This document shows, one piece after another, positions 17,116 through 25,051 of a stretch of DNA of 64,000 nucleotides (its first letter is position 1; each line of letters starts with the position of its first letter). Made by a program: the position numbers and the translations under genes. Below the pieces are notes generated by a model that ran no database searches, was not told where the DNA came from, and saw nothing but the letters and a program-made list of their open reading frames with translations. Source of the stretch: an uncultured Clostridium sp. (GTDB lineage: Bacteria > Bacillota > Clostridia > TANB77 > CAG-508); contig USCB01000005.1 in NCBI GenBank assembly GCA_900553125.1, positions 1 to 64,000 of the forward strand, written 5' to 3'.

Positions 17116-17340
17116 CTAAAATTTGAATATTCCTAATTTATTTGCTATATAAGTTGCTCCAATAGAGCATAGAATTAATATTCCTATATAAAACAACACA
17201 TGAAATATTCTTATAATTATTTCAAATAAAAAAAGTAGTATTTTAATAAACGATTTTTGTTCATTAACTACTACTTCTTCATCATATTTTTGTCTTACTT
17301 TTTGTCTTTTTAAATATTCTTTATAGATATTTTTGCTCAC
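17116..17340 (-). CDS. Small single-pass membrane protein
   Basis: 74 aa, basic N-terminus then two adjacent hydrophobic stretches (LLFLFEIIIRIFHVLFYIGI and on). GTG start with GAGGTAAAAA upstream, overlapping the CpaE-like stop by 4 bp. Probably a T4SS or surface-assembly accessory; no family recognised. Confidence 0.55.
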   Translation of the reverse strand: MSKNIYKEYLKRQKVRQKYDEEVVVNEQKSFIKILLFLFEIIIRIFHVLFYIGILILCSIGATYIANKLGIFKF

Positions 17341-18440
17341 TTTTTACCTCTTTTCAAAAAGTTAAATATACTATTTTTTTCTATTACTTCTATTTTGTTT
17401 GATTTCTCTGCTATATAATCTTTAAAAATTTCGTGATAAATTTCTGTATTTACATTATCATTAAAGGTATCTGAAGTATATTCTGAAAAAAATATATTTT
17501 TCACTATTCCTCTTAATGTTCTTTTAAATTTAGCCTTTTCTTCATCACTAGAAAAATTGAATATATAATTTACTTCAGGAATCTTCTCTAATAAACTTAA
17601 AACTCTAAATGTTTCATCTGTTTCCCATGCCTTTGTTCCTCCTACTACTATTTTAACTTCTTTTGACAAAAAATTATCTAGTGTATTTTCATTTAAAGTC
17701 CCATAATCATAAATATAGAAATCATAGCCATATTGCATTGCATCAATTTTATTTGTATTACTATAAAGATCAATTCCTCTATGTGAATAGATATTATCTT
17801 TTTTAGTTACTCCTTCTAATGTTTCAATATTTTTTATTTCATCTTTATCTGTACTGCAAATATAACAGGCATTCATATTTAAACTTTTCAAAAACATTGT
17901 AATTAAAATAGCTTGTGTTGTAACTCCTATATGCTTTTCAGTTCCTGCTACTGCTATATTTACAAATTGTTTTAATGTCTTATATTCCTTCTTTACAATT
18001 ACTTTATTTTTCTTTGTTTCTTCAACTTTTTGCCTAAACCTTATAGCATCTTTGTATTGACATCCTTCAGCACATAAGCAATTTCTAAATTGCTCTTTTT
18101 GTTCATAGTAGGTTTTGGCATTTACAAAATTATAAATACCTTCATTAAATAGTTTTGAAAGTAATCTATCTCCTTCTTCATGACCTAAAGCAACTACAAT
18201 AACTCTAATATTATACATACTCTTTATTGCTACAATAGATTGTATGATTTCCTCTTCACTTTCTTTTGTTGAATCAACATCTATAATTATTTGTTTATAA
18301 TTATTTAAGTTTTTCAGCTCTTGAATTGCAAATCTTTTTAAGCTATCAACTCCTGTTAATACCTGTAGAGTTTCAAATCCATTTTCTTTGCATACTTCGT
18401 AAATTAATTTTTCATTTTCTCTAGTAATTGCTAAAATCAA
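17337..18440 (-). CDS. CpaE/MinD-like ATPase-related protein with degenerate P loop
   Basis: 367 aa from TTG 18440. This start is chosen because AAAGGAGGG lies six bases upstream, whereas the longer frame runs back through a terminator hairpin. Residues about 1-120 look like a receiver-type domain (KQIIIDVDSTKESEE). The second half resembles SIMIBI ATPases: AGTEKHIGVTTQA sits where the P loop belongs but lacks the canonical Gly-Lys-Thr pattern, and YDFYIYDYG is a Walker B-like strand. CpaE-like proteins localise pilus machinery. Here it lies between T4SS and adhesin genes. ATPase activity is doubtful. Confidence 0.6.
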   Translation of the reverse strand: MILAITRENEKLIYEVCKENGFETLQVLTGVDSLKRFAIQELKNLNNYKQIIIDVDSTKESEEEIIQSIVAIKSMYNIRVIVVALGHEEGDRLLSKLFNEGIYNFVNAKTYYEQKEQFRNCLCAEGCQYKDAIRFRQKVEETKKNKVIVKKEYKTLKQFVNIAVAGTEKHIGVTTQAILITMFLKSLNMNACYICSTDKDEIKNIETLEGVTKKDNIYSHRGIDLYSNTNKIDAMQYGYDFYIYDYGTLNENTLDNFLSKEVKIVVGGTKAWETDETFRVLSLLEKIPEVNYIFNFSSDEEKAKFKRTLRGIVKNIFFSEYTSDTFNDNVNTEIYHEIFKDYIAEKSNKIEVIEKNSIFNFLKRGKK

Positions 18441-18457
18441 TTTTATCCCTCCTTTGC

Positions 18458-18485
18458 AAAAAAAGAACTGCTTAGCAATTCCTTT
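18458..18485 (-). terminator. Terminator upstream of the CpaE-like gene
   Basis: GAATTGC/GCAGTTC stem, 3-base loop, then seven T on the minus strand, placed between the preceding stop codon (18490) and the next ribosome binding site. Confidence 0.75.
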
Positions 18486-18489
18486 TCTT

Positions 18490-19104
18490 TTATTCATCTA
18501 TTAAATATTTGAATTCTAAATCTAAATCTTTATTAATTTTTATTCTACTATTCTTTGTTAATTCTTCTCTATCAAAAAATGTAATCCTAATAGAAATATA
18601 ACCCTGGTATTCACTTTTTATTCTAAAATAATTATGAAGATGTATCGTCGAAAATATTCCTTCTTTAAACAAATCTAATATTGTATTTTCGTTTTTAAAT
18701 GGACTATTCTTTAAATTAGTGACGACAACATTATCAAAATCAGTTTTATTAAAATCCACTTTTGGAACTATGTATTTACTTAGTATTTCATTATTATCTA
18801 ATAGTTTTATTGTCTTTTTACATTCAGTATATGTTTCCACTAGCAATTGTTTTAATACATATTCTTGATTCTTTTTCTTTTCTTCTTCTTTCTTCATATT
18901 CCTTTTATCAATTAAAAAATATGTAATTATAAATATCATAATTATAATTATATTATTTATTATAATCTCTAAAAAGGAACTATTTAACTTACACGATATT
19001 GTTGAAAATAAATTAAAGAAATCCATCAATATTGTTATTACTATTAGAATTAAACTTATTAATATTGTTATTAATATTTTTAATATAAAATTATCTTTTT
19101 TCAT
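18490..19104 (-). CDS. Hypothetical two-helix membrane protein
   Basis: 204 aa. Two N-terminal transmembrane segments (residues about 10-28 and 48-63), then a charged linker and a soluble domain facing the cytoplasm. GAGGAG upstream of the ATG. Located 25 bp after the kinase gene. Family unknown; the pairing with a kinase suggests a cargo module. Confidence 0.5.
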   Translation of the reverse strand: MKKDNFILKILITILISLILIVITILMDFFNLFSTISCKLNSSFLEIIINNIIIIMIFIITYFLIDKRNMKKEEEKKKNQEYVLKQLLVETYTECKKTIKLLDNNEILSKYIVPKVDFNKTDFDNVVVTNLKNSPFKNENTILDLFKEGIFSTIHLHNYFRIKSEYQGYISIRITFFDREELTKNSRIKINKDLDLEFKYLIDE

Positions 19105-19129
19105 ATTTCTCCTCTTTTATAATCCAGTT

Positions 19130-20698
19130 TTAAAATGGTAATTCTTCAACATTAAAATTTATTTTTGTTTTTACATATTCAATAAAAGATGTTTCAAGTT
19201 CTGGAGAATTTTTTTGTACTGCTTCAAATTTCTCACTTAATAATTCATAATATTTTTTATCTATTTCATATTTATCATAAACTTGAAAATTCTCAATAAA
19301 CTTTGATGCTGTTACTGTGTCAAAAAATTCTAATTTTTTTAAATTTTGTGGTATGCTCTCTAAAAATTTTTTTACAACTTTATCTGACATTGGATTTGAT
19401 AATGTAAATGTTGGTTCTACATTCTCATTATATTCTCCATATCTAAACAAACAAATCTTATCCATTATATCTTGTAATGCATTTTTTAATTCATTTATAT
19501 CTATATCTTTATTGTGTTTATCCACCTTTATTTGAGTATTTCTTTCTTGTACTTGTTTTTTATCTGAGTTGTATTTTTCAATTTCATTAAATATTTCTTC
19601 TACACTTTGAAATCTTTCTTGTGGATCATCATTTAAGCATTTGTCTACAATATCATCTAAAAAATGCATTCTTGGTGTATTAAACTTTTCATATAACCTC
19701 TTTCTATGAGTTCCCTTTGTCGTTTTTCCAAAAACTAACCATTGAGTTATTTGTCCTATAGCATATATATCCATTGTTGCGTTTGGTATTGTTTCACTGT
19801 TTCTCTGTTCAGGAGCTGAAAAATCAAAGTTTGCTAATCTTTCTCCTTCCGTTGTATGCCCTGTTTTTTCAAATATTTCAGGGTTATAATATGCTATACC
19901 AAAATCAGCGATAAATAGTCGTCCCTCTTCATCTATTAGAATATTATCAGGCTTTAAATCTCTATGAAAAATACCTTGTTTGTGTATATTGGAAGTAGCA
20001 TATAATATTTGTTTTACAAAATCTATTATTTCATCTTCACTATAATTTTCATCATATACTAATTTACTTATATATCTTTTCATGCATATTAATGGATATA
20101 TATTATTATTGATAACTATTTCATCATAAAAATACATTTTTACAATTCCATCTTTTTCACTTAATTTAAGAATAACATTTCCATATTCACATAAAAATCT
20201 ATTTAATTTTTCTTTACTATTATTTATTAAAAACTTAATTGCAACATCCACATCTGCCATCTTTCCAAAATAAACCGTTCCATTTCCTCCTGATTTACTT
20301 TCTAAATTGTATATTAATATTTTCCCATACTTTGTTTTTAAATATAAATTATTTATTTTTAAATAGTCATTTATCTCTCTTATTGATAATTTATTTGAAA
20401 TTATTGACGTCTTAGAATTTAATATTTTTTGTTCATAAATGTCTATAATAGGATACAATCCTTCTCTTAATTTTTCTCTTCTTTCTTGATATCCACCATA
20501 TTTTTGCATATTCTTTCTAAAATCACTTTTTGTTTTTACGAGATCAAAAATTTCAGGCATATCAAAGCCTTCTTTTTTTGAATCCATTTTAATTTCTAAT
20601 AGATTTTTAGAAAATTCTTCATCTGTTATTGATTCATTATTATATGTTGCAATCTTTTCCAGTTCTGCATAATAATTATTTATTTTTTCTGCATTCAT
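19130..20698 (-). CDS. Ser/Thr protein kinase (Hanks-type) in ICE cargo
   Basis: 522 aa from ATG 20698 (weak ribosome binding site; an upstream ATG at 20740 has none). The kinase domain covers about residues 130-390: Gly loop GGNGTVYFGKM, the ATP Lys in VAIKFL, catalytic HRDLKPDNILID and the DFG-equivalent IADFGIAYY. The 120 residues before and after it are unrecognised helical regions with no transmembrane helix, unlike PknB-type membrane kinases. Cytoplasmic kinases of this form occur in phage-defence loci, so a defence role is possible but not shown. Confidence 0.85.
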   Translation of the reverse strand: MNAEKINNYYAELEKIATYNNESITDEEFSKNLLEIKMDSKKEGFDMPEIFDLVKTKSDFRKNMQKYGGYQERREKLREGLYPIIDIYEQKILNSKTSIISNKLSIREINDYLKINNLYLKTKYGKILIYNLESKSGGNGTVYFGKMADVDVAIKFLINNSKEKLNRFLCEYGNVILKLSEKDGIVKMYFYDEIVINNNIYPLICMKRYISKLVYDENYSEDEIIDFVKQILYATSNIHKQGIFHRDLKPDNILIDEEGRLFIADFGIAYYNPEIFEKTGHTTEGERLANFDFSAPEQRNSETIPNATMDIYAIGQITQWLVFGKTTKGTHRKRLYEKFNTPRMHFLDDIVDKCLNDDPQERFQSVEEIFNEIEKYNSDKKQVQERNTQIKVDKHNKDIDINELKNALQDIMDKICLFRYGEYNENVEPTFTLSNPMSDKVVKKFLESIPQNLKKLEFFDTVTASKFIENFQVYDKYEIDKKYYELLSEKFEAVQKNSPELETSFIEYVKTKINFNVEELPF

Positions 20699-20767
20699 TT
20701 CATTCACTCTCAATTCTATTTTTTTGCAACATTTTATCATGTTTTTATGTTATTTACAATAATCATA

Positions 20768-21035
20768 CCTCATTTTTTCAGCAGTCCCAGTCATCTACTG
20801 TTTGTCTTGCAAACAATTCTATTCTAGGCATATTTTCTACAAGTTCAACTATTTATCTCTTACTATTGCAAGTTTCTTACTGTATTCTTCTATATGTGTA
20901 TCAATTATTTGTGATACTTTATTTTATTTTCTTTTTATAGTTCCTTTTGTTCCAATTAAGCAGATTTCTAAATTTGTCCTAGTCCAATGTCCAATACCAC
21001 AAAAACAAGTATCACCTTTTAATTTCTTTTAGTTA
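20768..21035 (-). pseudogene. Degenerate partial copy of the MT-A70 methylase gene
   Basis: Aligns base by base with the 3' half of the intact methylase gene (about 23778-24050), for example sharing CATCTACTGTTTGTCTTGCA. It carries substitutions and small deletions that break the frame, and lacks the 5' half with the DPPW motif. Same orientation as the intact gene 3 kb away. It marks an old duplication or insertion boundary in the cargo block. Confidence 0.85.
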
Positions 21036-21072
21036 GATTTGATTCCATTTTTTTTATAAATTCCTTCCATCT

Positions 21073-21097
21073 AAAAAAGACTTCACGAAGAAGTCTT
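21073..21097 (-). terminator. Terminator following a tRNA-like sequence
   Basis: AAGACTTC/GAAGTCTT stem with loop TTCGT, then TTTTTT on the minus strand. It abuts the CCA end of the tRNA-like segment. Confidence 0.7.
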
Positions 21098-21179
21098 GGT
21101 GGAGACAATGGATTTGCACCATTTTAAGCCTCAGTCTATATATACACTATTAGCCATATTATATTAACCGAACATCTCC
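21097..21179 (-). tRNA. tRNA-like remnant (degenerate)
   Basis: An 83-nt segment starts GGAGATG and ends TGTCTCC-A-CCA, giving a 7-bp acceptor stem with two GU pairs and an encoded CCA. A T-arm-like hairpin ATGG-TGCAAAT-CCAT precedes it, and a terminator follows. The D and anticodon arms do not fold well (mismatch, 6-base loop), so it is probably a decayed, possibly tRNA-Ser-like, gene. Confidence 0.25.
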
Positions 21180-21416
21180 ATATAAAATAATATACTAGAG
21201 GCTTTTTTACTTTTCATTAATTTTTTCACAATATCCTCTCCCTTCATAATAATTTCATTAATCACAAATTCATTAAATATTACAAAGATGTCTATAAAAA
21301 ATGATTTTGGCAAACATATAAGTTCTAGAGTTAGGATAATGATAACTAATAGTTTCAATAGCTAATTTTATAATTAAATTATAACTCTCTTTTTATAATA
21401 TTTCAATTTTTTCTTA

Positions 21417-22241
21417 TTATAAATCTAATATTGAAATATCATTTTTATTTATTAATTGTTCCTCATTGACCTTATAAGATACTTGCCCTATTTGACTTGT
21501 ACCATTGTTTATTTTAGTTGCGTTATAATTTATTTCCACAGTCTGTAAATACCAATTTTGTAAAACATCTTCATAATAAACTTTCAAATTCATTAAATAT
21601 TCCTTTCCACTTTCCAAAGCAAAATATCTATATATTTCCTTATTTTCATTTTTTTCAATTGGTATTTGTGTATCTGCTCCTAATAATCTATATCTTTCAG
21701 AAACCATATCTGATTCTAAATCTACAATTATTTTTTTTACGCTGTTCAATCCTATATTTTTTATAGATATATTTAATTCATAAGAGCTAGTTGTTTTTCC
21801 ACTATATTTACTTATTATTAAATGATCTATATCAATTTTCTGATTTTGAGAACTAGTTTCTATTTTATATTTTAATAAAGGCATATTTTGTATTCTATTA
21901 TTCTCTGAACTCCTTTTTTCATTCTCTTCATCATTCTTTCTTATTTGATATTTTGTCATTAACACTAAAGCCAAAGCTCCTATAATTGCTGAAACTATAC
22001 TCGATATATAATTTCCACAAAATGATAACCAACTTTGCGTATCTAAATTTTTATCTAATGTTAGCATTGAAGGAATATTGAATCTATCACAATAATATAT
22101 TATGATTGGTGCCAATACTATAAAATAAACACATACATATAATATTTTTTCTAATAAACTATTACATTTTTTATATTCTTTATATGTAAAAATTCCAAAT
22201 ACTACCATTATTACAATCATTATTATCAAACTTACTATCAT
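21417..22241 (-). CDS. Hypothetical membrane protein in ICE cargo
   Basis: 274 aa. Three N-terminal transmembrane segments (residues about 2-20, 32-48, 75-95), then a coiled charged stretch with a soluble beta-rich domain of about 150 residues. It starts 13 bp after the AlbA_2 gene, suggesting one operon. Family not recognised. The layout, a membrane-anchored sensor next to a nucleotide- or nucleic-acid-binding protein, is common in defence pairs. Confidence 0.55.
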   Translation of the reverse strand: MIVSLIIMIVIMVVFGIFTYKEYKKCNSLLEKILYVCVYFIVLAPIIIYYCDRFNIPSMLTLDKNLDTQSWLSFCGNYISSIVSAIIGALALVLMTKYQIRKNDEENEKRSSENNRIQNMPLLKYKIETSSQNQKIDIDHLIISKYSGKTTSSYELNISIKNIGLNSVKKIIVDLESDMVSERYRLLGADTQIPIEKNENKEIYRYFALESGKEYLMNLKVYYEDVLQNWYLQTVEINYNATKINNGTSQIGQVSYKVNEEQLINKNDISILDL

Positions 22242-22254
22242 AAATTCCTCTTTC

Positions 22255-23718
22255 CTAGCTTGTTATACTTTCTTTTATAATTTTTGAGCTATTTTTAGAT
22301 CTTATTTCATAATCAATTTTTATTTTATTACTTTTGAATAATATTTTAGATTCTAAGAACATTGATTTATTATGCATTAGTTTTTTAAAATCGGTTTTTA
22401 TTATTATCTTATTATCTTCTTCATATATTGAATTTTCAAATATATCCTCTATGTCATATTTAAAATCATCGGCTTTTTCCTTTAATTCCTCTAAATATGT
22501 TTGTTTACTACTATACATTGCTCCTATATATGATGGAATATGTGATGATGTAGCAGTTGCTATAGCTGGATAATAATACTCATCTATACTACTTACTCTT
22601 GGGCATTCTATCAAGTCTTCTTTTAAATCATTATACATATTTCCTAAATATTTAATTACATCATCTTTAACAATAAGTGTATCCTTTCCTATAAATACAT
22701 CTTTATCTATAATTAATTTTAATTCTATATCTTCATCAAGATAATTTCCTATATTTGAAAGAACTAAATTAGTGTTATATATTTTAGGTAATCCTTTACA
22801 ATAGTAATTTATTGCTAAATATTCAAGTATATAACTATCTAGCTCTTTTAACTTCCAATATCTATCTATTTCATTTTTATCTCCGTATAGAGTTTTACTA
22901 ATTGGACTTAGACCACCTCCATTGAAAGTAGTTTTCCATCTAATATTTTTAAATTCAAATATTAAATCTTCATATTCTAAATTTAAATCTTTTAATTCTT
23001 CTTTTATAAAACTTTCTTTTTCATCATCAATTTTAACAACTTCATCACTTATTAAAAAAGACACTCCTACTCCAAATGAAAATTCTTTTCCTTTTAATTG
23101 GTTAATATCATTAACAAGTTGCTTTAATTTTTCAAATTTTTTCTCTTTATATTTCTCTATTATTGAATTAACTTCTGATAACTGTATTTTATCAAACAAA
23201 TTTCCATCTGAGTATGATTGAACCACTAATTTACTATTTTTGTTTTCTTTAAACATATACTCAAGATCTTTTTTATTCGCTATACTTGTTGTACTTCCTT
23301 TTCTAATATATATTTCATTTTCTTTTAATTTTCCAATTTGTTTTTTTACCATAAATGGTCTGTTTGAATTATTAATTACTGGTATTTGGATTACAAGAAT
23401 ATTTTTTCCATCAATATTTAATATTCTGTAATTAACAATCAAATTTTCATATATATATGTATTGATTATTTGTTGAAATTCAGCTTCATCTCTTATTTGT
23501 TTTGTGTCAATTTCTCTTAATTTTGTACATGCATTATTTTCCTCAACCGCACCAATTATAATATATTTATTTCTAATACTGTGTGAATTTGCTAAAGCTA
23601 ATATATCTTTAACTAATTCTTCCTTATGATCCTTTTGATAATCATACTCTTTAAAGTCCAAATAATCACCTTCTTGATGACAATCTATCATTTCTTTTAC
23701 TTCATCTTCAAATTCCAT
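22255..23718 (-). CDS. AlbA_2/Schlafen-domain protein
   Basis: 487 aa. The N-terminal 130 residues match the AlbA_2 (Slfn, formerly AAA_4) domain: GDYLDFKEYDY, then LVKDILALANSH, KYIIIGAVEEN and IYIRKGSTTSIAN. The rest (about 150-487) is unrecognised. AlbA_2 proteins bind nucleic acids or act as regulators or nucleases, and are frequent in mobile elements and defence islands. It forms a probable pair with the membrane protein downstream, and the MT-A70 gene lies just upstream. Confidence 0.75.
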   Translation of the reverse strand: MEFEDEVKEMIDCHQEGDYLDFKEYDYQKDHKEELVKDILALANSHSIRNKYIIIGAVEENNACTKLREIDTKQIRDEAEFQQIINTYIYENLIVNYRILNIDGKNILVIQIPVINNSNRPFMVKKQIGKLKENEIYIRKGSTTSIANKKDLEYMFKENKNSKLVVQSYSDGNLFDKIQLSEVNSIIEKYKEKKFEKLKQLVNDINQLKGKEFSFGVGVSFLISDEVVKIDDEKESFIKEELKDLNLEYEDLIFEFKNIRWKTTFNGGGLSPISKTLYGDKNEIDRYWKLKELDSYILEYLAINYYCKGLPKIYNTNLVLSNIGNYLDEDIELKLIIDKDVFIGKDTLIVKDDVIKYLGNMYNDLKEDLIECPRVSSIDEYYYPAIATATSSHIPSYIGAMYSSKQTYLEELKEKADDFKYDIEDIFENSIYEEDNKIIIKTDFKKLMHNKSMFLESKILFKSNKIKIDYEIRSKNSSKIIKESITS

Positions 23719-23773
23719 AATTGTTACCCCTTAATTCGAGTATTATTTTATCACATTTTATATCTTTTCACAA

Positions 23774-24322
23774 CTAAACCTCATTTCCCCAACAATCCCA
23801 ACCATCTACTGTTTGTCTTGCAAATAATTCTATTCTAGGCATATCTCCTACAAGTTCAACTATTTTATCTCTTACTATTGCTGGTTTTTTGCTATGTTCT
23901 TCTATATGAGTGTCAATTATTTGTGATACTTTATTTGATTTTCTTTTTATAGTTCCTTTTGTTCCAATTAAGCAGATTTCTGAATTTGCCCTAGTCCAAT
24001 GTCCTAATCCAAAAAAACATGTATCACTTATTTTATTTCTTTTTATCCAATTAAATCCACAAGTTTTGTACTTAAATCCCCATTCTTTCATAACTTTTAG
24101 TCCATCTAATAAGCAAGGAAAAGTTACCCATAAAAAAAGGATACAATCTTTTTCTGATATATTCTTGATTGTATCCTTCATATTAACTATTTCTTCAACT
24201 TTCATTGTCTTATAATGTTTTTCTGCTGTTCCCATCCCGTCTCTCCATGTATTATAATGCCATGGAGGATCTGCATAAATTATATTATATTTATTTTCCG
24301 TATTATTTATATCTATTACCAA
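23774..24322 (-). CDS. MT-A70 family adenine methyltransferase
   Basis: 182 aa. Catalytic motif IV is DPPW (YADPPWHYNTW, residues about 17-27), followed by the MT-A70 pattern KTMKVEEI, LFLWVTFPCL, GFNWIKRN and a C-terminal VGDMPRIELFARQ. Methylates adenine N6 in DNA in most phage and ICE examples. TTG start at 24322 after AAGGAGG, immediately downstream of the M23 peptidase stop. A decayed partial copy lies at 20768-21035. Probably modifies the element's DNA during transfer. Confidence 0.88.
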   Translation of the reverse strand: MVIDINNTENKYNIIYADPPWHYNTWRDGMGTAEKHYKTMKVEEIVNMKDTIKNISEKDCILFLWVTFPCLLDGLKVMKEWGFKYKTCGFNWIKRNKISDTCFFGLGHWTRANSEICLIGTKGTIKRKSNKVSQIIDTHIEEHSKKPAIVRDKIVELVGDMPRIELFARQTVDGWDCWGNEV

Positions 24323-25051
24323 TTAAACCTCCTTGTTTCCAAATAAATATTCTCTAGGATTTATAAAATCTCCGTTTTTCGATTTTCTAATTTCAAAATG
24401 CAAATGTGAGCCTGTGCTATATCCAGGATTCGGATCACGATTAGGATCTCCTCCTTGAATTCCAACAACAGTCCCTTGCTGTATTTCTTGTCCTTCTATC
24501 ACATCAATCCTAGCCAAATGTGCATAGAAGGTATAATAAATTGTTCCATTCTCAGTACTATGTTTTACTTCTACACAATTTCCATAGCCTTGTTGTACTC
24601 CCGCAAATACAATAGTTCCTTTTTCAACTGCTGTAATATTTGAGTGCCAAGCTCCTGCTAAGTCTATTCCTGTATGAAAACTCTGCTTTCCAGTTACAGG
24701 ATGAATTCTTGTTCCAAATTCACTTGTTACAGTTGCATTTTGAACAGGCATAGGAAATGTTCCATTATATTCTAAATCTTCAATAGTTACAGTAGGAGCA
24801 TAAGTGTCGTGCATTTCAACTAATGAATAATAAGAACTATCTGTAGCTTGTCCATCATCTTCAAATCCAAAGAAACTTTTTATTTTATCTATTGTTGATG
24901 TTAAAGCAAATAGTGGTATCATTATTATAAATGTAAATACCACTATTCCTATTATTATCCCTATAATTAATCTTTGTCTTTTTTCTTCATCTGTTATTTG
25001 ACTTATTACTATCTTTGCGATTAATTTTGCTGTAGCAGGATCTAAAGCCAT
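24323..25051 (-). CDS. M23-family peptidase of the T4SS
   Basis: 242 aa. A transmembrane helix (about residues 27-52) is followed by a lysostaphin-type M23 domain with the zinc ligand motifs HTGIDLAG and SHLHFEIRK. Such enzymes open peptidoglycan locally for assembly of the conjugation channel in Gram-positive ICEs. It overlaps the VirB4 stop by one base, consistent with coupled expression. It lacks the NlpC/P60 second domain often seen in Tn916-like hydrolases. Confidence 0.9.
   Translation of the reverse strand: MALDPATAKLIAKIVISQITDEEKRQRLIIGIIIGIVVFTFIIMIPLFALTSTIDKIKSFFGFEDDGQATDSSYYSLVEMHDTYAPTVTIEDLEYNGTFPMPVQNATVTSEFGTRIHPVTGKQSFHTGIDLAGAWHSNITAVEKGTIVFAGVQQGYGNCVEVKHSTENGTIYYTFYAHLARIDVIEGQEIQQGTVVGIQGGDPNRDPNPGYSTGSHLHFEIRKSKNGDFINPREYLFGNKEV

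Noticed and set aside
21164..21358. 64-codon minus-strand frame
   Set aside because: Overlaps the tRNA-like segment, has no convincing ribosome binding site and no recognisable features.
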